64,000 nucleotides of DNA from Archaeoglobus sp. (GTDB taxonomy: Archaea; Halobacteriota; Archaeoglobi; Archaeoglobales; Archaeoglobaceae): contig JACDNU010000006.1 of the NCBI GenBank assembly GCA_017656505.1, positions 24,126 through 88,125 on the forward strand, in the 5' to 3' direction. Below the pieces are notes generated by a model, which was given only the letters and a program-made list of their open reading frames with translations, searched no databases and was not told the origin of the DNA. Both the position numbers and the translations under genes were made by a program. Positions 17,733 through 25,072 of this stretch are shown in pieces (within the stretch, counting starts at the first letter, position 1; each line of letters begins with the position of its first letter).

Positions 17733-19817
17733 TCTTATCCTCGTCCCTGGTTCAACTTCCTTGTCAGGGTGAAGCAGTATCGGCTCTCCGTTTCTGTCCG
17801 CTGCGAGAATCATTCCCCTGCTTTCAACGCCCATGAGCTTTGCAGGCTTTAGATTGACAAGAATTGGCACGAGTTTGCCGACTAAAGCTTCAGGCTCGTA
17901 GTACTCAGCTATCCCCGCGACAACCTGCCTCACTTCATCTCCAACATCCACTTCCAGCCTAAGAAGTTTCTTGCTCTTCTCAATCTTCTCAGCCTTTACA
18001 ATTTTACCAATCCTCAAATCGAGATTTTTAAACTCTTCAAAGGTTATCTCCCTCATATCAATCTCCTCCGGTTTGTTTTCCTCCTCAACTTTAACTTTCC
18101 CTCGGGTTTCAACTTCTGATACCTTAACCGATACCTTAACCTCTTCCAACTCTCCTTTCTCCCCTAACTCCCTTTTCTCTGCCATCGCTATTCTTTCATG
18201 CATCGTCTGTTCAAGCTCGGCTATTTTTTCGGGAAAAAGCTTCGCAAACGGGATCTTCGGCTTTTCAATCTCGAAGCCTTCAACCTTCAAAGCATCCTCA
18301 ATTCCGGATTTCTTAACATCAAAACCCAAGAACTTCGAGAATTCCTTCATTGTTTTTGGAAGAACGGGATAGGATAGGATCGTCAAAGCCTTGGCAAGCT
18401 GCAAACAAGTTGCAACAGCCTTCTCACATTCCTCACGATTCGATTTTATAAGATCCCATGGCTTTGCGTTCTGGAAGTAGTTGTTTCCAAAGCTTGAAAG
18501 CTCCATGAATGCATCGCTCACAGCCTTGAACTCCCAGTTCTCCAAAGCTTTCTTTATTTTATCAACCGCAGTCTCTATCGCTTCCAAAGCGGCCTCATCA
18601 ACTTTTGCATCCAGCTTTCCGAAGTTCTTCCATGCGAAGTGAGTTACACGATAAAGAAAATTCCCAAGATTTGCTATCAGCTCGTTATTAATTTTGTCTG
18701 CAAAAACCTCCCACGAGAAGTTGAGATCTTTCTGATGGGAGGTGTAGTTGACGAGGTAGTATCTCAAGAAGTCTGTGTTCAGGCCAGAAGCGAGATAGTC
18801 ATCTTCCAGCCAGACAACGTAGCCTCTGGACTTTGAGAAGGTTTTGCCCTCAACCTTGACCATCCCACTGGCAACGACAGCATTCGGCAAAGAATATTCC
18901 GCTCCTTTAAGCATCGCCGGCCAGAAGATACAGTGGTGGTAGACTATATCCAAGCCTATGAAGTGGATTATCTCCGCCTTGCTTTTAAGCCATATGTCTT
19001 TCCAATCCATTTTACCTTCGCAGGCTTTTTCGGTGAAGGAGATGTACCCTATTGGAGCGTCAACCCAGACGTAAACAACCAGATCCTCGCCTGGAAATTT
19101 GACTCCCCATTCGAGGTTTCTGGTTATGCACCAGTCCTTGAGCTCCATCGTTACCCATTGCTTCGCATAATTCAAAGCATTTTCAGTGCCTTTCAGTTTA
19201 CCCAGATAATCCAGAAGAAAATCCTTAAACTCGGTGAGCTTGAAGAAATAGTGCTTCTGCTTTCTGTAGATTGCTTTAGAGCCACAAATCTTGCATCTCG
19301 GTTCGAGAATTTCACCCGGCTCGAGATGTCTGCCGCATCCCTGATCGCATTCATCTCCCCGAGCGATCGCTCCGCAGTAAGGGCAAACTCCTTCAACGTA
19401 TCTATCTGGCAAAAATCTGTTGCAGTTTGGACAGTAAGCCAGCTCGATCTCCTTGGGGTAGATGTAACCGTTGTCGAGCAACCTTTGCACGATCTCCTGC
19501 GTTCTTTTATGGTGATATTCAGCATCCGTCCTGCCGAAGTAGTCGAACTCCACATTTATCTCGCGAAAAACCTTCTGGAAGTGTTCATGGTAGATGTCAA
19601 CGAGCTCCTTCGGTTTCAGACCTTCTTTTTCGGCGTTTACAACTATGGGCGTTCCATGACAATCGCTACCGCAGACAAAAATCACTTCCTCGCCGAAGAG
19701 TCGAAGATATTTAACGTAAACATCTGCCGGCACATAAGTCCTGAGATGACCTATATGGGCCTTTCCGTTAGCATATGGTAGGCCACAGGTGATGAGCTTG
19801 ATCTTAGCCTTATCCAT
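17730..19817 (-). CDS. metG: methionyl-tRNA synthetase with C-terminal tRNA-binding domain
   Basis: A 695-residue class I synthetase charging initiator and elongator tRNA-Met. HIGH is exact in GKAHIGHLRT (about 19-28). Two zinc knuckles are present in the connective region (CPNCNRFLPDRYVEGVCPYC and CDQGCGRHLEPGEILEPRC). The KMSKS loop is the variant FSKSRG near 325. An acidic/basic linker (about 540-590) leads to an EMAPII-like OB-fold domain (FEEFKNLDLRIGKIVKAEKI to the end) that binds tRNA. Full length. A TATA box about 26 bases upstream predicts a leaderless message. Confidence 0.97.
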   Translation of the reverse strand: MDKAKIKLITCGLPYANGKAHIGHLRTYVPADVYVKYLRLFGEEVIFVCGSDCHGTPIVVNAEKEGLKPKELVDIYHEHFQKVFREINVEFDYFGRTDAEYHHKRTQEIVQRLLDNGYIYPKEIELAYCPNCNRFLPDRYVEGVCPYCGAIARGDECDQGCGRHLEPGEILEPRCKICGSKAIYRKQKHYFFKLTEFKDFLLDYLGKLKGTENALNYAKQWVTMELKDWCITRNLEWGVKFPGEDLVVYVWVDAPIGYISFTEKACEGKMDWKDIWLKSKAEIIHFIGLDIVYHHCIFWPAMLKGAEYSLPNAVVASGMVKVEGKTFSKSRGYVVWLEDDYLASGLNTDFLRYYLVNYTSHQKDLNFSWEVFADKINNELIANLGNFLYRVTHFAWKNFGKLDAKVDEAALEAIETAVDKIKKALENWEFKAVSDAFMELSSFGNNYFQNAKPWDLIKSNREECEKAVATCLQLAKALTILSYPVLPKTMKEFSKFLGFDVKKSGIEDALKVEGFEIEKPKIPFAKLFPEKIAELEQTMHERIAMAEKRELGEKGELEEVKVSVKVSEVETRGKVKVEEENKPEEIDMREITFEEFKNLDLRIGKIVKAEKIEKSKKLLRLEVDVGDEVRQVVAGIAEYYEPEALVGKLVPILVNLKPAKLMGVESRGMILAADRNGEPILLHPDKEVEPGTRIR

Positions 19818-19838
19818 GGCTGATTGGTAATTGGCCGA

Positions 19839-19846
19839 GATTATAA
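19839..19846 (-). promoter_or_regulatory. metG TATA box
   Basis: Read on the minus strand this is TTATAATC, preceded by an A-rich BRE-like segment. Its centre is about 26 bases before the metG ATG (19817), the spacing that places the transcription start on the start codon. The element is the edge of the duplicated segment at 19844-19873. Confidence 0.55.
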
Positions 19847-19873
19847 CTTTTTGGTTTGTAACTTTTTGGTTTG
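19844..19873. repeat. perfect 15-bp tandem duplication in the metG promoter
   Basis: TAACTTTTTGGTTTG occurs twice head-to-tail (19844-19858 and 19859-19873) without mismatch. It covers the region immediately upstream of the metG TATA box, where a BRE would lie. Confidence 0.9.
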
Positions 19874-19968
19874 GGGTTCTTCAATGGATTCCGCAGTAGA
19901 TTCTGAGCTCATGGAAAAAAGTTATACACGAGACTTCGCGCTGAGAAATTCGAGCTGAGCAACCCCAT

Positions 19969-20184
19969 CTATGCGGTGTGGCTTTTAAGCTCTATTGAGA
20001 GAGGCCTTTCTTTTAATTCACTTACTTTTAAAATGGAAAAGCCTATTATATTTCCTTCTTCATCGACTTTTTCCATCACTGCATCGTTTTCCGTTTCCCT
20101 AAAATATCCTTTTTTCCGCTCAAATAGAACTTCAAGATAATCTCCCTCTTTATCATACCATATTTTTATTATTTTCTTCTCCAC
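19969..20184 (-). CDS. DUF2283 protein (likely antitoxin partner)
   Basis: A 71-residue protein with the DUF2283 pattern: IKIWYDKEGDYLEVLF at the N-terminus, then KGYFRETENDAVMEKVDEEG and an IGFSILKVSEL core. DUF2283 proteins are small and commonly lie next to small nuclease-fold or toxin-like genes. GTG 20184 is the start, with AAAGGTGG six bases upstream. It lies directly downstream of the frameshifted gene at 20225-20497; before the frameshift the upstream frame would have run into this gene's start, indicating translational coupling. Antitoxin function is an inference from this arrangement. Confidence 0.8.
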   Translation of the reverse strand: MEKKIIKIWYDKEGDYLEVLFERKKGYFRETENDAVMEKVDEEGNIIGFSILKVSELKERPLSIELKSHTA

Positions 20185-20218
20185 AGTATTCCACCTTTCT
20201 TTATCTTATCTGTGAAAT

Positions 20219-20246
20219 ATGCAGTTATAATAATGCAGTTATAATA
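20219..20246. repeat. perfect 14-bp tandem duplication breaking the upstream reading frame
   Basis: ATGCAGTTATAATA is present twice in direct contact (20219-20232 and 20233-20246). Being 14 bases, not a multiple of three, it shifts the reading frame of the gene at 20225-20497 close to its C-terminus. Confidence 0.95.
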
Positions 20247-20497
20247 AATATATCCTCAGTTGATACTTTAACTACAACACATAAATATTTCTCCGTTACC
20301 GGTGTGGTGTCATAATGCCGATAAAACAGCTCAACTTCAGGATCGGTTTGTGATCTCACGATTACATCGGGATCTAATAACGTTTCCCGTATTCTATCGA
20401 TTTGCCCGGACATTTCTGGATGGTCAACCTCGATGTGTTCCTGTCTTTCCTCAGTTAATCGAATCTGCCGTTCATGAATGTCCTCAAACCATTTCAT
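20225..20497 (-). CDS. nuclease-fold (PBECR2-like) putative toxin, C-terminally frameshifted
   Basis: The current frame encodes 90 residues from ATG 20497 (MKWFEDIHERQIRLTEER) and ends FIITALL. The body (EHIEVDHPEM, IRETLLDPDVIVRSQTD, VELFYRHYDTTPVTEKYLCV) resembles small proteins of the phage Barnase/EndoU/ColicinE5-RelE-like fold often paired with DUF2283. Removing one copy of the 14-bp repeat at 20219-20246 restores FIITAYFTDKIKKGGILWRR, the C-terminal ending I expect of intact relatives, and a stop overlapping the DUF2283 start. The gene is therefore probably damaged and the toxin weakened or dead. Toxin activity itself is inferred. It overlaps nothing essential; nth ends 42 bases upstream. 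Confidence 0.7.
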   Translation of the reverse strand: MKWFEDIHERQIRLTEERQEHIEVDHPEMSGQIDRIRETLLDPDVIVRSQTDPEVELFYRHYDTTPVTEKYLCVVVKVSTEDIFIITALL

Positions 20498-20538
20498 CCA
20501 AGTACACTTTTTTACACTTAATCCGGAAAACCAATTCA

Positions 20539-21189
20539 CTAAACTCCAACCTTCTGGCAGAACTCCTCCACCGGGCATTCAGAGCAGAGCGGTTTTATAG
20601 GCCTGCAAACCGTCTGCCCAAAGGCGACGAAAGCTGTGTTAACCCGCTTCCACAACTCCTTTGGAACGATTTTCTTAAGCTCCTCCTCAGTCTCTTCAGG
20701 CTTTTCCGTTCTAACCAAGCCTAGGCGGTTAGCTATTCTGTGGACATGAGTATCGACAGCGATTGTGCTCTTGTTGAAAGCATGGGTCAGAACAACGTTT
20801 GCGGTTTTTCTTCCAACGCCGGGCAACTTTACCAGCTCTTCATAAGAATCTGGCACTCTCGAGCCGTGTTCTTCCACGAGTATCTTCGCCATCGCCTTGA
20901 GGTTCTTAGCCTTGTTCTTGTAGAACCCGGCAGCCTTAATCAATGAGGCTATCTCCTCTTCCGAAAGCCTTGCAAGCTTTTCTGGCGTGTCAGCGACTTT
21001 GTAAAGATTGCTCGCAGCCCTAACAGTCTGCTCGTCCCGCGTTCTCGCACTGAGGATTGCAAAGACGAGATGCTGAAAGGGTTCGTTAAGAAAACCCTTC
21101 AGCGTAAAAACCGGAGCGTTTCTTTTTCTGGCCTCGCTTTCCATTAAATCCAGAAGCTTTTCCCAGTCTAGGGATTTTTTAGGTATCAT
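20539..21189 (-). CDS. nth: endonuclease III (DNA glycosylase/AP lyase)
   Basis: A 216-residue base-excision repair enzyme removing oxidised pyrimidines. The helix-hairpin-helix LPGVGRKTANVVL (about 125-137) includes the catalytic Lys, and VDTHVHRIANRLG carries the catalytic Asp. The C-terminal iron-sulfur motif is C-x6-C-x2-C-x5-C (CRPIKPLCSECPVEEFC), complete. Length is typical for archaeal Nth. It is upstream of and on the same strand as the putative toxin pair, and downstream of ilvC. Confidence 0.95.
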   Translation of the reverse strand: MIPKKSLDWEKLLDLMESEARKRNAPVFTLKGFLNEPFQHLVFAILSARTRDEQTVRAASNLYKVADTPEKLARLSEEEIASLIKAAGFYKNKAKNLKAMAKILVEEHGSRVPDSYEELVKLPGVGRKTANVVLTHAFNKSTIAVDTHVHRIANRLGLVRTEKPEETEEELKKIVPKELWKRVNTAFVAFGQTVCRPIKPLCSECPVEEFCQKVGV

Positions 21190-21241
21190 CTGCGGATCAA
21201 AATCAAAAAAGAAAAATTATTCAGCATCGTTATTCAACAAT

Positions 21242-22246
21242 CTATTCAACATCGATCCCTTTGAGCCAGGGCATCATCTTCCTTAGCTCTCTTCCAACCT
21301 TCTCGATTGGATGATTCTTCTCCATTTCAAGCAGTTTGTTGAAGACCGGCCTGTTAGCCTGGTTTTCAAGAATCCACTCCCTTGCAAACTCTCCCGTCTG
21401 AATCTCTCTGAGTATCTTCCTCATTTCCTCTTTCGTTTGCTCGGTGAAGATTCTTTTGCCACGGGTCATTCCTCCGTATTTGGCTGTATCGCTCACCGAA
21501 TACCACATCGCGTAGATTCCGCCTTCGTAGATCAGATCTATTATCAGCTTTAGCTCATGTAAGACTTCGAAGTAAGCTATTTCAGGCTGATAGCCTGCCT
21601 CAACCAAAATCTCGAAGGATGATTTGATCATCTCAGCTACTCCTCCACATAAGTTGACTTGCTCCCCGAAAAGATCGGTCTCGGTTTCTTCCTTAAATGT
21701 TGTTTCTATAACCCCGGCTTTCGTCGCCCCGATTCCCTTTGCATACGCCAATGCTTTCTCCAAAGCTTTGCCGGTGTAGTTCTGATGAACAGCAACCAGA
21801 GCGGGAACTCCTATGCCTTCAGTGTACATCCTTCTGACTATGTGTCCCGGCCCCTTTGGAGCGATCATGGTGACATCAACGAACTCGGGCGGAACTATCT
21901 GGTTATAATGGATGTTGAAACCATGAGCAAACATCAGCATGTCTCCTTCTTTAAGGTTGTCTTTTATGCTTTCCTGATACACCGCAGGCTGGAGATTATC
22001 CGGCACCAGAAACATTATGACTTTCGCCTCTTTCACAGCTTCGGGAGTTTCAACAACCTCAAAACCATCATTTACAGCTCTTTCCCAATTCTTCGTTCCC
22101 TTCTTATCCGCAACTATGACATCCAAGCCGGAATCCCTCAGATTCTGCGCATGTGCATGTCCCTGGCTCCCGTAACCGATTATTGCAATCTTCAAACCCT
22201 TCAAAACCTCAAGATTCGCATCTGCATCATAGTATACCTTCGCCAT
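21242..22246 (-). CDS. ilvC: ketol-acid reductoisomerase
   Basis: A 334-residue class I (short) enzyme converting acetolactate or acetohydroxybutyrate into dihydroxy acids in valine, leucine and isoleucine synthesis. The Rossmann motif is [18 protein letters not shown]; the cofactor loop reads [12 protein letters not shown]. Mg-binding and catalytic regions are [24 protein letters not shown] and [28 protein letters not shown] site immediately precedes the ATG. No other branched-chain genes are nearby. It shares a divergent promoter gap with the HTH/Zn-ribbon gene. Confidence 0.97.
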   Translation of the reverse strand: MAKVYYDADANLEVLKGLKIAIIGYGSQGHAHAQNLRDSGLDVIVADKKGTKNWERAVNDGFEVVETPEAVKEAKVIMFLVPDNLQPAVYQESIKDNLKEGDMLMFAHGFNIHYNQIVPPEFVDVTMIAPKGPGHIVRRMYTEGIGVPALVAVHQNYTGKALEKALAYAKGIGATKAGVIETTFKEETETDLFGEQVNLCGGVAEMIKSSFEILVEAGYQPEIAYFEVLHELKLIIDLIYEGGIYAMWYSVSDTAKYGGMTRGKRIFTEQTKEEMRKILREIQTGEFAREWILENQANRPVFNKLLEMEKNHPIEKVGRELRKMMPWLKGIDVE

Positions 22247-22276
22247 CCGATCACCGAAGCTTGTTGGGACATATCG

Positions 22277-22282
22277 TTTAAA
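22277..22282. promoter_or_regulatory. palindromic TATA element shared by divergent ilvC and HTH/Zn-ribbon genes
   Basis: TTTAAA in CGTTTAAATAC is self-complementary and lies about 25 bases from the ATG at 22307 on the plus strand and about 31 from the ilvC ATG (22246) on the minus strand. The 60-base gap has no second convincing TATA box, so one element may serve both directions. Confidence 0.45.
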
Positions 22283-22306
22283 TACATTTCTTCAAAGTGA
22301 GAAGGG

Positions 22307-22606
22307 ATGAAATCGCGTGAAAGCACGAGAACTCTAAGGGAGAAAATAATCGATCTCCTACTCGAGAAGAGAAAGATAACTGTGAGCGAGATAATTCGCT
22401 TTTTGGATCTCGATCCCAGAATGGAAAGAGAAGTTCTCTCAACAATTGAGAAAATCCCGAAAACTTTGAAGAGGAAGGGTTTCCAACTCTACATGATACC
22501 ACCAAAATGCAAATCCTGCGGTTTCGAATTCAGCAAGCCGAAGGCGAGCAAATGTCCGAGATGTAAAAGCCAAAGAATTGAGGAGGCGATTTTTGTTCTT
22601 GAATAG
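22307..22606 (+). CDS. HTH/zinc-ribbon transcription regulator (COG3357 type)
   Basis: A 99-residue protein: an N-terminal helix-turn-helix (LREKIIDLLLEKRKITVSEI ... MEREVLSTIEKI) followed by a C-terminal zinc ribbon with CKSCGFEF and CPRCKS (C-x2-C ... C-x2-C). This arrangement is known as an archaeal predicted transcriptional regulator family with unknown targets. It is divergent from ilvC and shares its promoter region, so ilvC is a possible target, but this is only positional inference. Confidence 0.82.
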   Translation: MKSRESTRTLREKIIDLLLEKRKITVSEIIRFLDLDPRMEREVLSTIEKIPKTLKRKGFQLYMIPPKCKSCGFEFSKPKASKCPRCKSQRIEEAIFVLE

Positions 22607-22634
22607 GGAAATTCTTTGTCTTCGCAGTCCGATC

Positions 22635-22937
22635 CTACAGCACATCTCTCGCTTTCATCCCTGGCTTAGCCCCCATTTCCAGAGCTTTCGATGTCGCAAC
22701 TTTAATCTTTGCATTTAAAACATCCTCGAAATTTCTAACGCCGCTAACTATACACGCTGCATTCCCCATCTTTTCAAGGATCTCCGGATTGAGGTACGCA
22801 CAACCAACCAGAATTCTTTCACCCTTCATGATTAATAGCGGAGCTCCCTCCAAGTCAATTTTTATTCCGAGAACTTCCTTCCCCTCAATTTCGAGGCTCG
22901 CAACCTCCACCCCAGATTTTGAGAATAAGGTTTTCAT
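22635..22937 (-). CDS. DUF1805 family protein
   Basis: A 100-residue protein matching DUF1805: GAPLLIMKGERILVGCAYLNPEILEKMGNAACIV and VRNFEDVLNAKI (segments given piecewise) are characteristic. Function is unknown; structures of bacterial homologues show a small alpha/beta fold. It is convergent with the HTH/Zn-ribbon gene 28 bases away and divergent from the rpo7 operon. Confidence 0.85.
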   Translation of the reverse strand: MKTLFSKSGVEVASLEIEGKEVLGIKIDLEGAPLLIMKGERILVGCAYLNPEILEKMGNAACIVSGVRNFEDVLNAKIKVATSKALEMGAKPGMKARDVL

Positions 22938-23038
22938 AATCGGGGTTCTGCTTGTGTTAATAAAAGTTTTAAGGGTTAAAGAGTTGGTGCGCTTAGCGAA
23001 ACGATTTCGGGAAAGTACTTTTCGGAATGGGGAAAAAA

Positions 23039-23047
23039 TTTTATATT
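23039..23047 (+). promoter_or_regulatory. TATA box of the rpo7 operon
   Basis: TTTTATATT preceded by AAAAAA, about 45 bases before the rpo7 ATG (23089); the ribosome-binding site GGTGAT lies at 23078-23083. A leader of about 20 bases is predicted. Confidence 0.6.
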
Positions 23048-23088
23048 GCCCAATCCCTCGCTTTATGCTGAATTTTTGGTGATGCTAA

Positions 23089-23658
23089 ATGTATGCGAGA
23101 ATCAAGATCAGGGATACCGTTAGAGTTCCTCCTTCAAGATTCGGTGAGGATATAAACGAAGTGATTGAGGATCTGCTCTGGGAGCAGTTCGAAGGAAAGC
23201 TCGACAAGGAGTACGGAATGATCATAGGGATAGAGAGCATAGAGGATATCGGAGAGGGCAGAATCATCGAGGGCGATGGAGCCGTCTACTACGACGTCGT
23301 ATTCAATGCGATCTCCTTCAAACCGGCAATGCAGGAGGTTATAGAGGGCGAAGTTATGGAGATAGTCGAGTTCGGAGCCTTCGTAACCATCGGGCCTTTG
23401 GATGCTCTCCTGCACATGAGTCAGATAATGGAAGATTACGTTGTCTACGACGACAAGAACAAGAGGCTCATAGGCAAAGAAACGAAACGATCACTGACCG
23501 AGGGAGATTTTGTCAGGGCGAGAATCGTCGCCCTAAGCCTGAAGGAGAGAGAGCCGGAAAAAAGCAAAATTGGTCTAACAATGCGCCAGCCCTGGCTTGG
23601 ATGCCTGAGATGGCTGGAAGAGGAGAAGGCAAAGCTTGAAAAGGAGATTCAAGGATAG
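23089..23658 (+). CDS. rpo7: DNA-directed RNA polymerase subunit Rpo7 (E')
   Basis: A 189-residue RNA polymerase stalk subunit, the archaeal equivalent of eukaryotic Rpb7. The N-terminal tip domain begins MYARIKIRDTVRVPPSRFG; the C-terminal S1/OB domain starts near GEVMEIVEFGAFVTIGPLDA and ends GLTMRQPWLG. It binds nascent RNA and, with Rpo4, assists promoter melting. A TATA box and GGTGAT site precede it. It heads a tight operon with spt4, dephospho-CoA kinase and two ribosomal protein genes, an arrangement conserved in euryarchaea. Confidence 0.97.
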   Translation: MYARIKIRDTVRVPPSRFGEDINEVIEDLLWEQFEGKLDKEYGMIIGIESIEDIGEGRIIEGDGAVYYDVVFNAISFKPAMQEVIEGEVMEIVEFGAFVTIGPLDALLHMSQIMEDYVVYDDKNKRLIGKETKRSLTEGDFVRARIVALSLKEREPEKSKIGLTMRQPWLGCLRWLEEEKAKLEKEIQG

Positions 23659-23669
23659 TGGGTGAAACT

Positions 23670-23858
23670 ATGCCAGATTATGCATGCAGAAAGTGCAAGT
23701 TCATAAACCACGACACCCTCGTTTGCAAGAACTGCGGAAGCACGGATCTCACGAAGGAGTGGTACGGCTATATAGTGATAATCGATCCGGAGAAAAGCCA
23801 AATTGCCGAGAAGCTCGGAATAAAGATCCCCGGAAAGTACACGATAAAGGTTGACTGA
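23670..23858 (+). CDS. spt4: transcription elongation factor Spt4 (RpoE'')
   Basis: A 62-residue zinc-ribbon protein that pairs with Spt5/NusG to make RNA polymerase processive. Two knuckles are visible, CRKCKF and CKNCGS, followed by LTKEWYGYIVIIDPEKSQIA, the Spt5-binding region. GGTGAAACT precedes ATG 23670; an upstream GTG at 23658 overlapping the rpo7 stop is less likely. It follows rpo7 by 11 bases in the usual archaeal order. Confidence 0.95.
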   Translation: MPDYACRKCKFINHDTLVCKNCGSTDLTKEWYGYIVIIDPEKSQIAEKLGIKIPGKYTIKVD

Positions 23859-23870
23859 ATACAATTTTCC

Positions 23871-24458
23871 ATGGAAAGAGGTCTAAAACTCCCGGAAAGC
23901 CTGAGAGCTTTTCTCGCAAAGCCTCACGGAAGGCTGTACCGGGGAAAAGGCTTAGAGACAATCCAGAAAATTGAGGAACTTGGAAAGCATACACCTTTAG
24001 TTTGCGTTGGCGACATGGTAAGCTATTACGCCTTCAAAGCAGGATTTATCCCGGATATGGTTATAATCGACTTAAAAACCGTCAGGGGCGAACTCGATTC
24101 CGAGAAAGTTTCTTTCATCAAATCGAGGATTGAAGATTACGAAAAAAGGAGGGTTAGGAACCCACCAGCCTTCCTGACTCCCGAACTCACGTCAATCTTG
24201 GCAGAGAGTGTGAAAGAGCTTGGAAAGAAAAAGATTGCCTTAGTCGTTGAGGGTGAGGAAGATCTGGCAACACTTGCACTGGTCTACCTTCTGCCTTACA
24301 ACTCGCTCATCCTTTACGGCCAGCCAGGCGAGGGCGTTGTGGCTTTGGTTGTAACGAGAGAGCAAAAAAATATAATACCCGGGATACTTGAGAAGATGGA
24401 GAGGCTTGAGGATGGGGAAAAGGTAATAAAGCTCATCCTCGATGAGGGAATTCTCTGA
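23871..24458 (+). CDS. GTP-dependent dephospho-CoA kinase (DUF359)
   Basis: A 195-residue archaeal enzyme for the last step of coenzyme A synthesis, phosphorylating dephospho-CoA with GTP. Family segments: FLAKPHGRLYRGKG at 14-27, VGDMVSYYAFKAG, PDMVIIDLKTVRGE and VVEGEEDLATLALVYLLP, all conserved in DUF359 proteins shown to have this activity. It lies between spt4 and rps24e, the arrangement typical of euryarchaea. No separate regulation is evident; it follows spt4 by 12 bases. Confidence 0.9.
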   Translation: MERGLKLPESLRAFLAKPHGRLYRGKGLETIQKIEELGKHTPLVCVGDMVSYYAFKAGFIPDMVIIDLKTVRGELDSEKVSFIKSRIEDYEKRRVRNPPAFLTPELTSILAESVKELGKKKIALVVEGEEDLATLALVYLLPYNSLILYGQPGEGVVALVVTREQKNIIPGILEKMERLEDGEKVIKLILDEGIL

Positions 24459-24514
24459 TAAAAGGGTGAAATTCTGATAAAAACGATCATAAATCCCAAA
24501 TCGGAGGTGAACCG

Positions 24515-24844
24515 ATGGAAATAGAGGTTGAAAGAGATAACACAAATCCGCTCCTGAAGAGAAGAGAACTGCATCTAAGGCTAAAATATGAGAAATCCCC
24601 TACTCCTACAAGAAAAGCTGTAAGAGAGAAGGTAGCAGGGCTTTTCAACGTTAGCCTTGACAGGGTAGTCGTCAGCTACATCAAGCCCCATTTCGGGAAA
24701 AGCGAGGCAACATGCTACGTCAAAATCTACGATTCAAATGAAGAGCTTTTAAAAACCGAACCGAAGTACGTCATTGCAAGAAACTTCCCGGCAGAGGCTG
24801 AAGGGGCTGAAGGGGCTGAAAGCGAGGCTGAGAGCGCAGCCTGA
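24515..24844 (+). CDS. rps24e: 30S ribosomal protein S24e
   Basis: A 109-residue ribosomal protein: MEIEVERDNTNPLLKRRELH and PTPTRKAVREKVAGLFNVS, with HFGKSEATCYVKIYD, are diagnostic of S24e. The C-terminus (from about 94) is an Ala/Glu/Gly-rich tail built from repeated EGA/ESEA units encoded by near-identical 9-base repeats (about 24792-24840), likely disordered. GGAGGTGA lies before the ATG. Followed by rps27ae after 14 bases. Confidence 0.96.
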   Translation: MEIEVERDNTNPLLKRRELHLRLKYEKSPTPTRKAVREKVAGLFNVSLDRVVVSYIKPHFGKSEATCYVKIYDSNEELLKTEPKYVIARNFPAEAEGAEGAESEAESAA

Positions 24845-24858
24845 GCTGAGGTGATAAG

Positions 24859-25008
24859 ATGAGCGTTCACAAGTATTACGAGATAAAGGGTGAAAAGCTG
24901 ATAAGGAAGCGAAAGTTCTGCCCGAGGTGCGGAGAGGGGGTTTTTCTGGCCGAACATGCGGACAGACTTTCATGCGGGAAGTGCGGTTATACGGAGTTCA
25001 AGAAATAG
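24859..25008 (+). CDS. rps27ae: 30S ribosomal protein S27ae
   Basis: A 49-residue zinc-binding ribosomal protein, beginning [20 protein letters not shown]. The zinc site is CPRCGEG followed by CGKCGY (C-x2-C ... C-x2-C). This is the archaeal counterpart of the ubiquitin-fused eukaryotic S27a/S31. AGGTGATAAG gives a strong ribosome site directly before the ATG. It closes the rpo7-spt4-DPCK-rps24e run. Confidence 0.95.
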   Translation: MSVHKYYEIKGEKLIRKRKFCPRCGEGVFLAEHADRLSCGKCGYTEFKK

Positions 25009-25040
25009 ATTAATAGATTAATAGATTAGATGTTAAATGA

Positions 25041-25052
25041 ATTAAATAAATT
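25041..25052 (+). promoter_or_regulatory. TATA-like element for kae1-bud32
   Basis: ATTAAATAAATT centred about 27 bases before the kae1 ATG (25073). No ribosome-binding site precedes the ATG, so a leaderless message is likely. A small TAGATTAA repeat sits just upstream (25007-25028). Confidence 0.45.
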
Positions 25053-25072
25053 AATCCGCTAACCGATAACCA

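Noticed and set aside
18933..19781. A 282-codon open frame on the plus strand
   Set aside because: Shadow of metG; no domain signal and no promoter, while the minus strand encodes a complete synthetase.
21659..22300. A 213-codon open frame opposite ilvC
   Set aside because: Antisense shadow; ilvC is complete and conserved.
25007..25028. Possible mobile-element target repeat (TAGATTAA units)
   Set aside because: A short AT-rich microrepeat with no element, inverted ends or transposase nearby.
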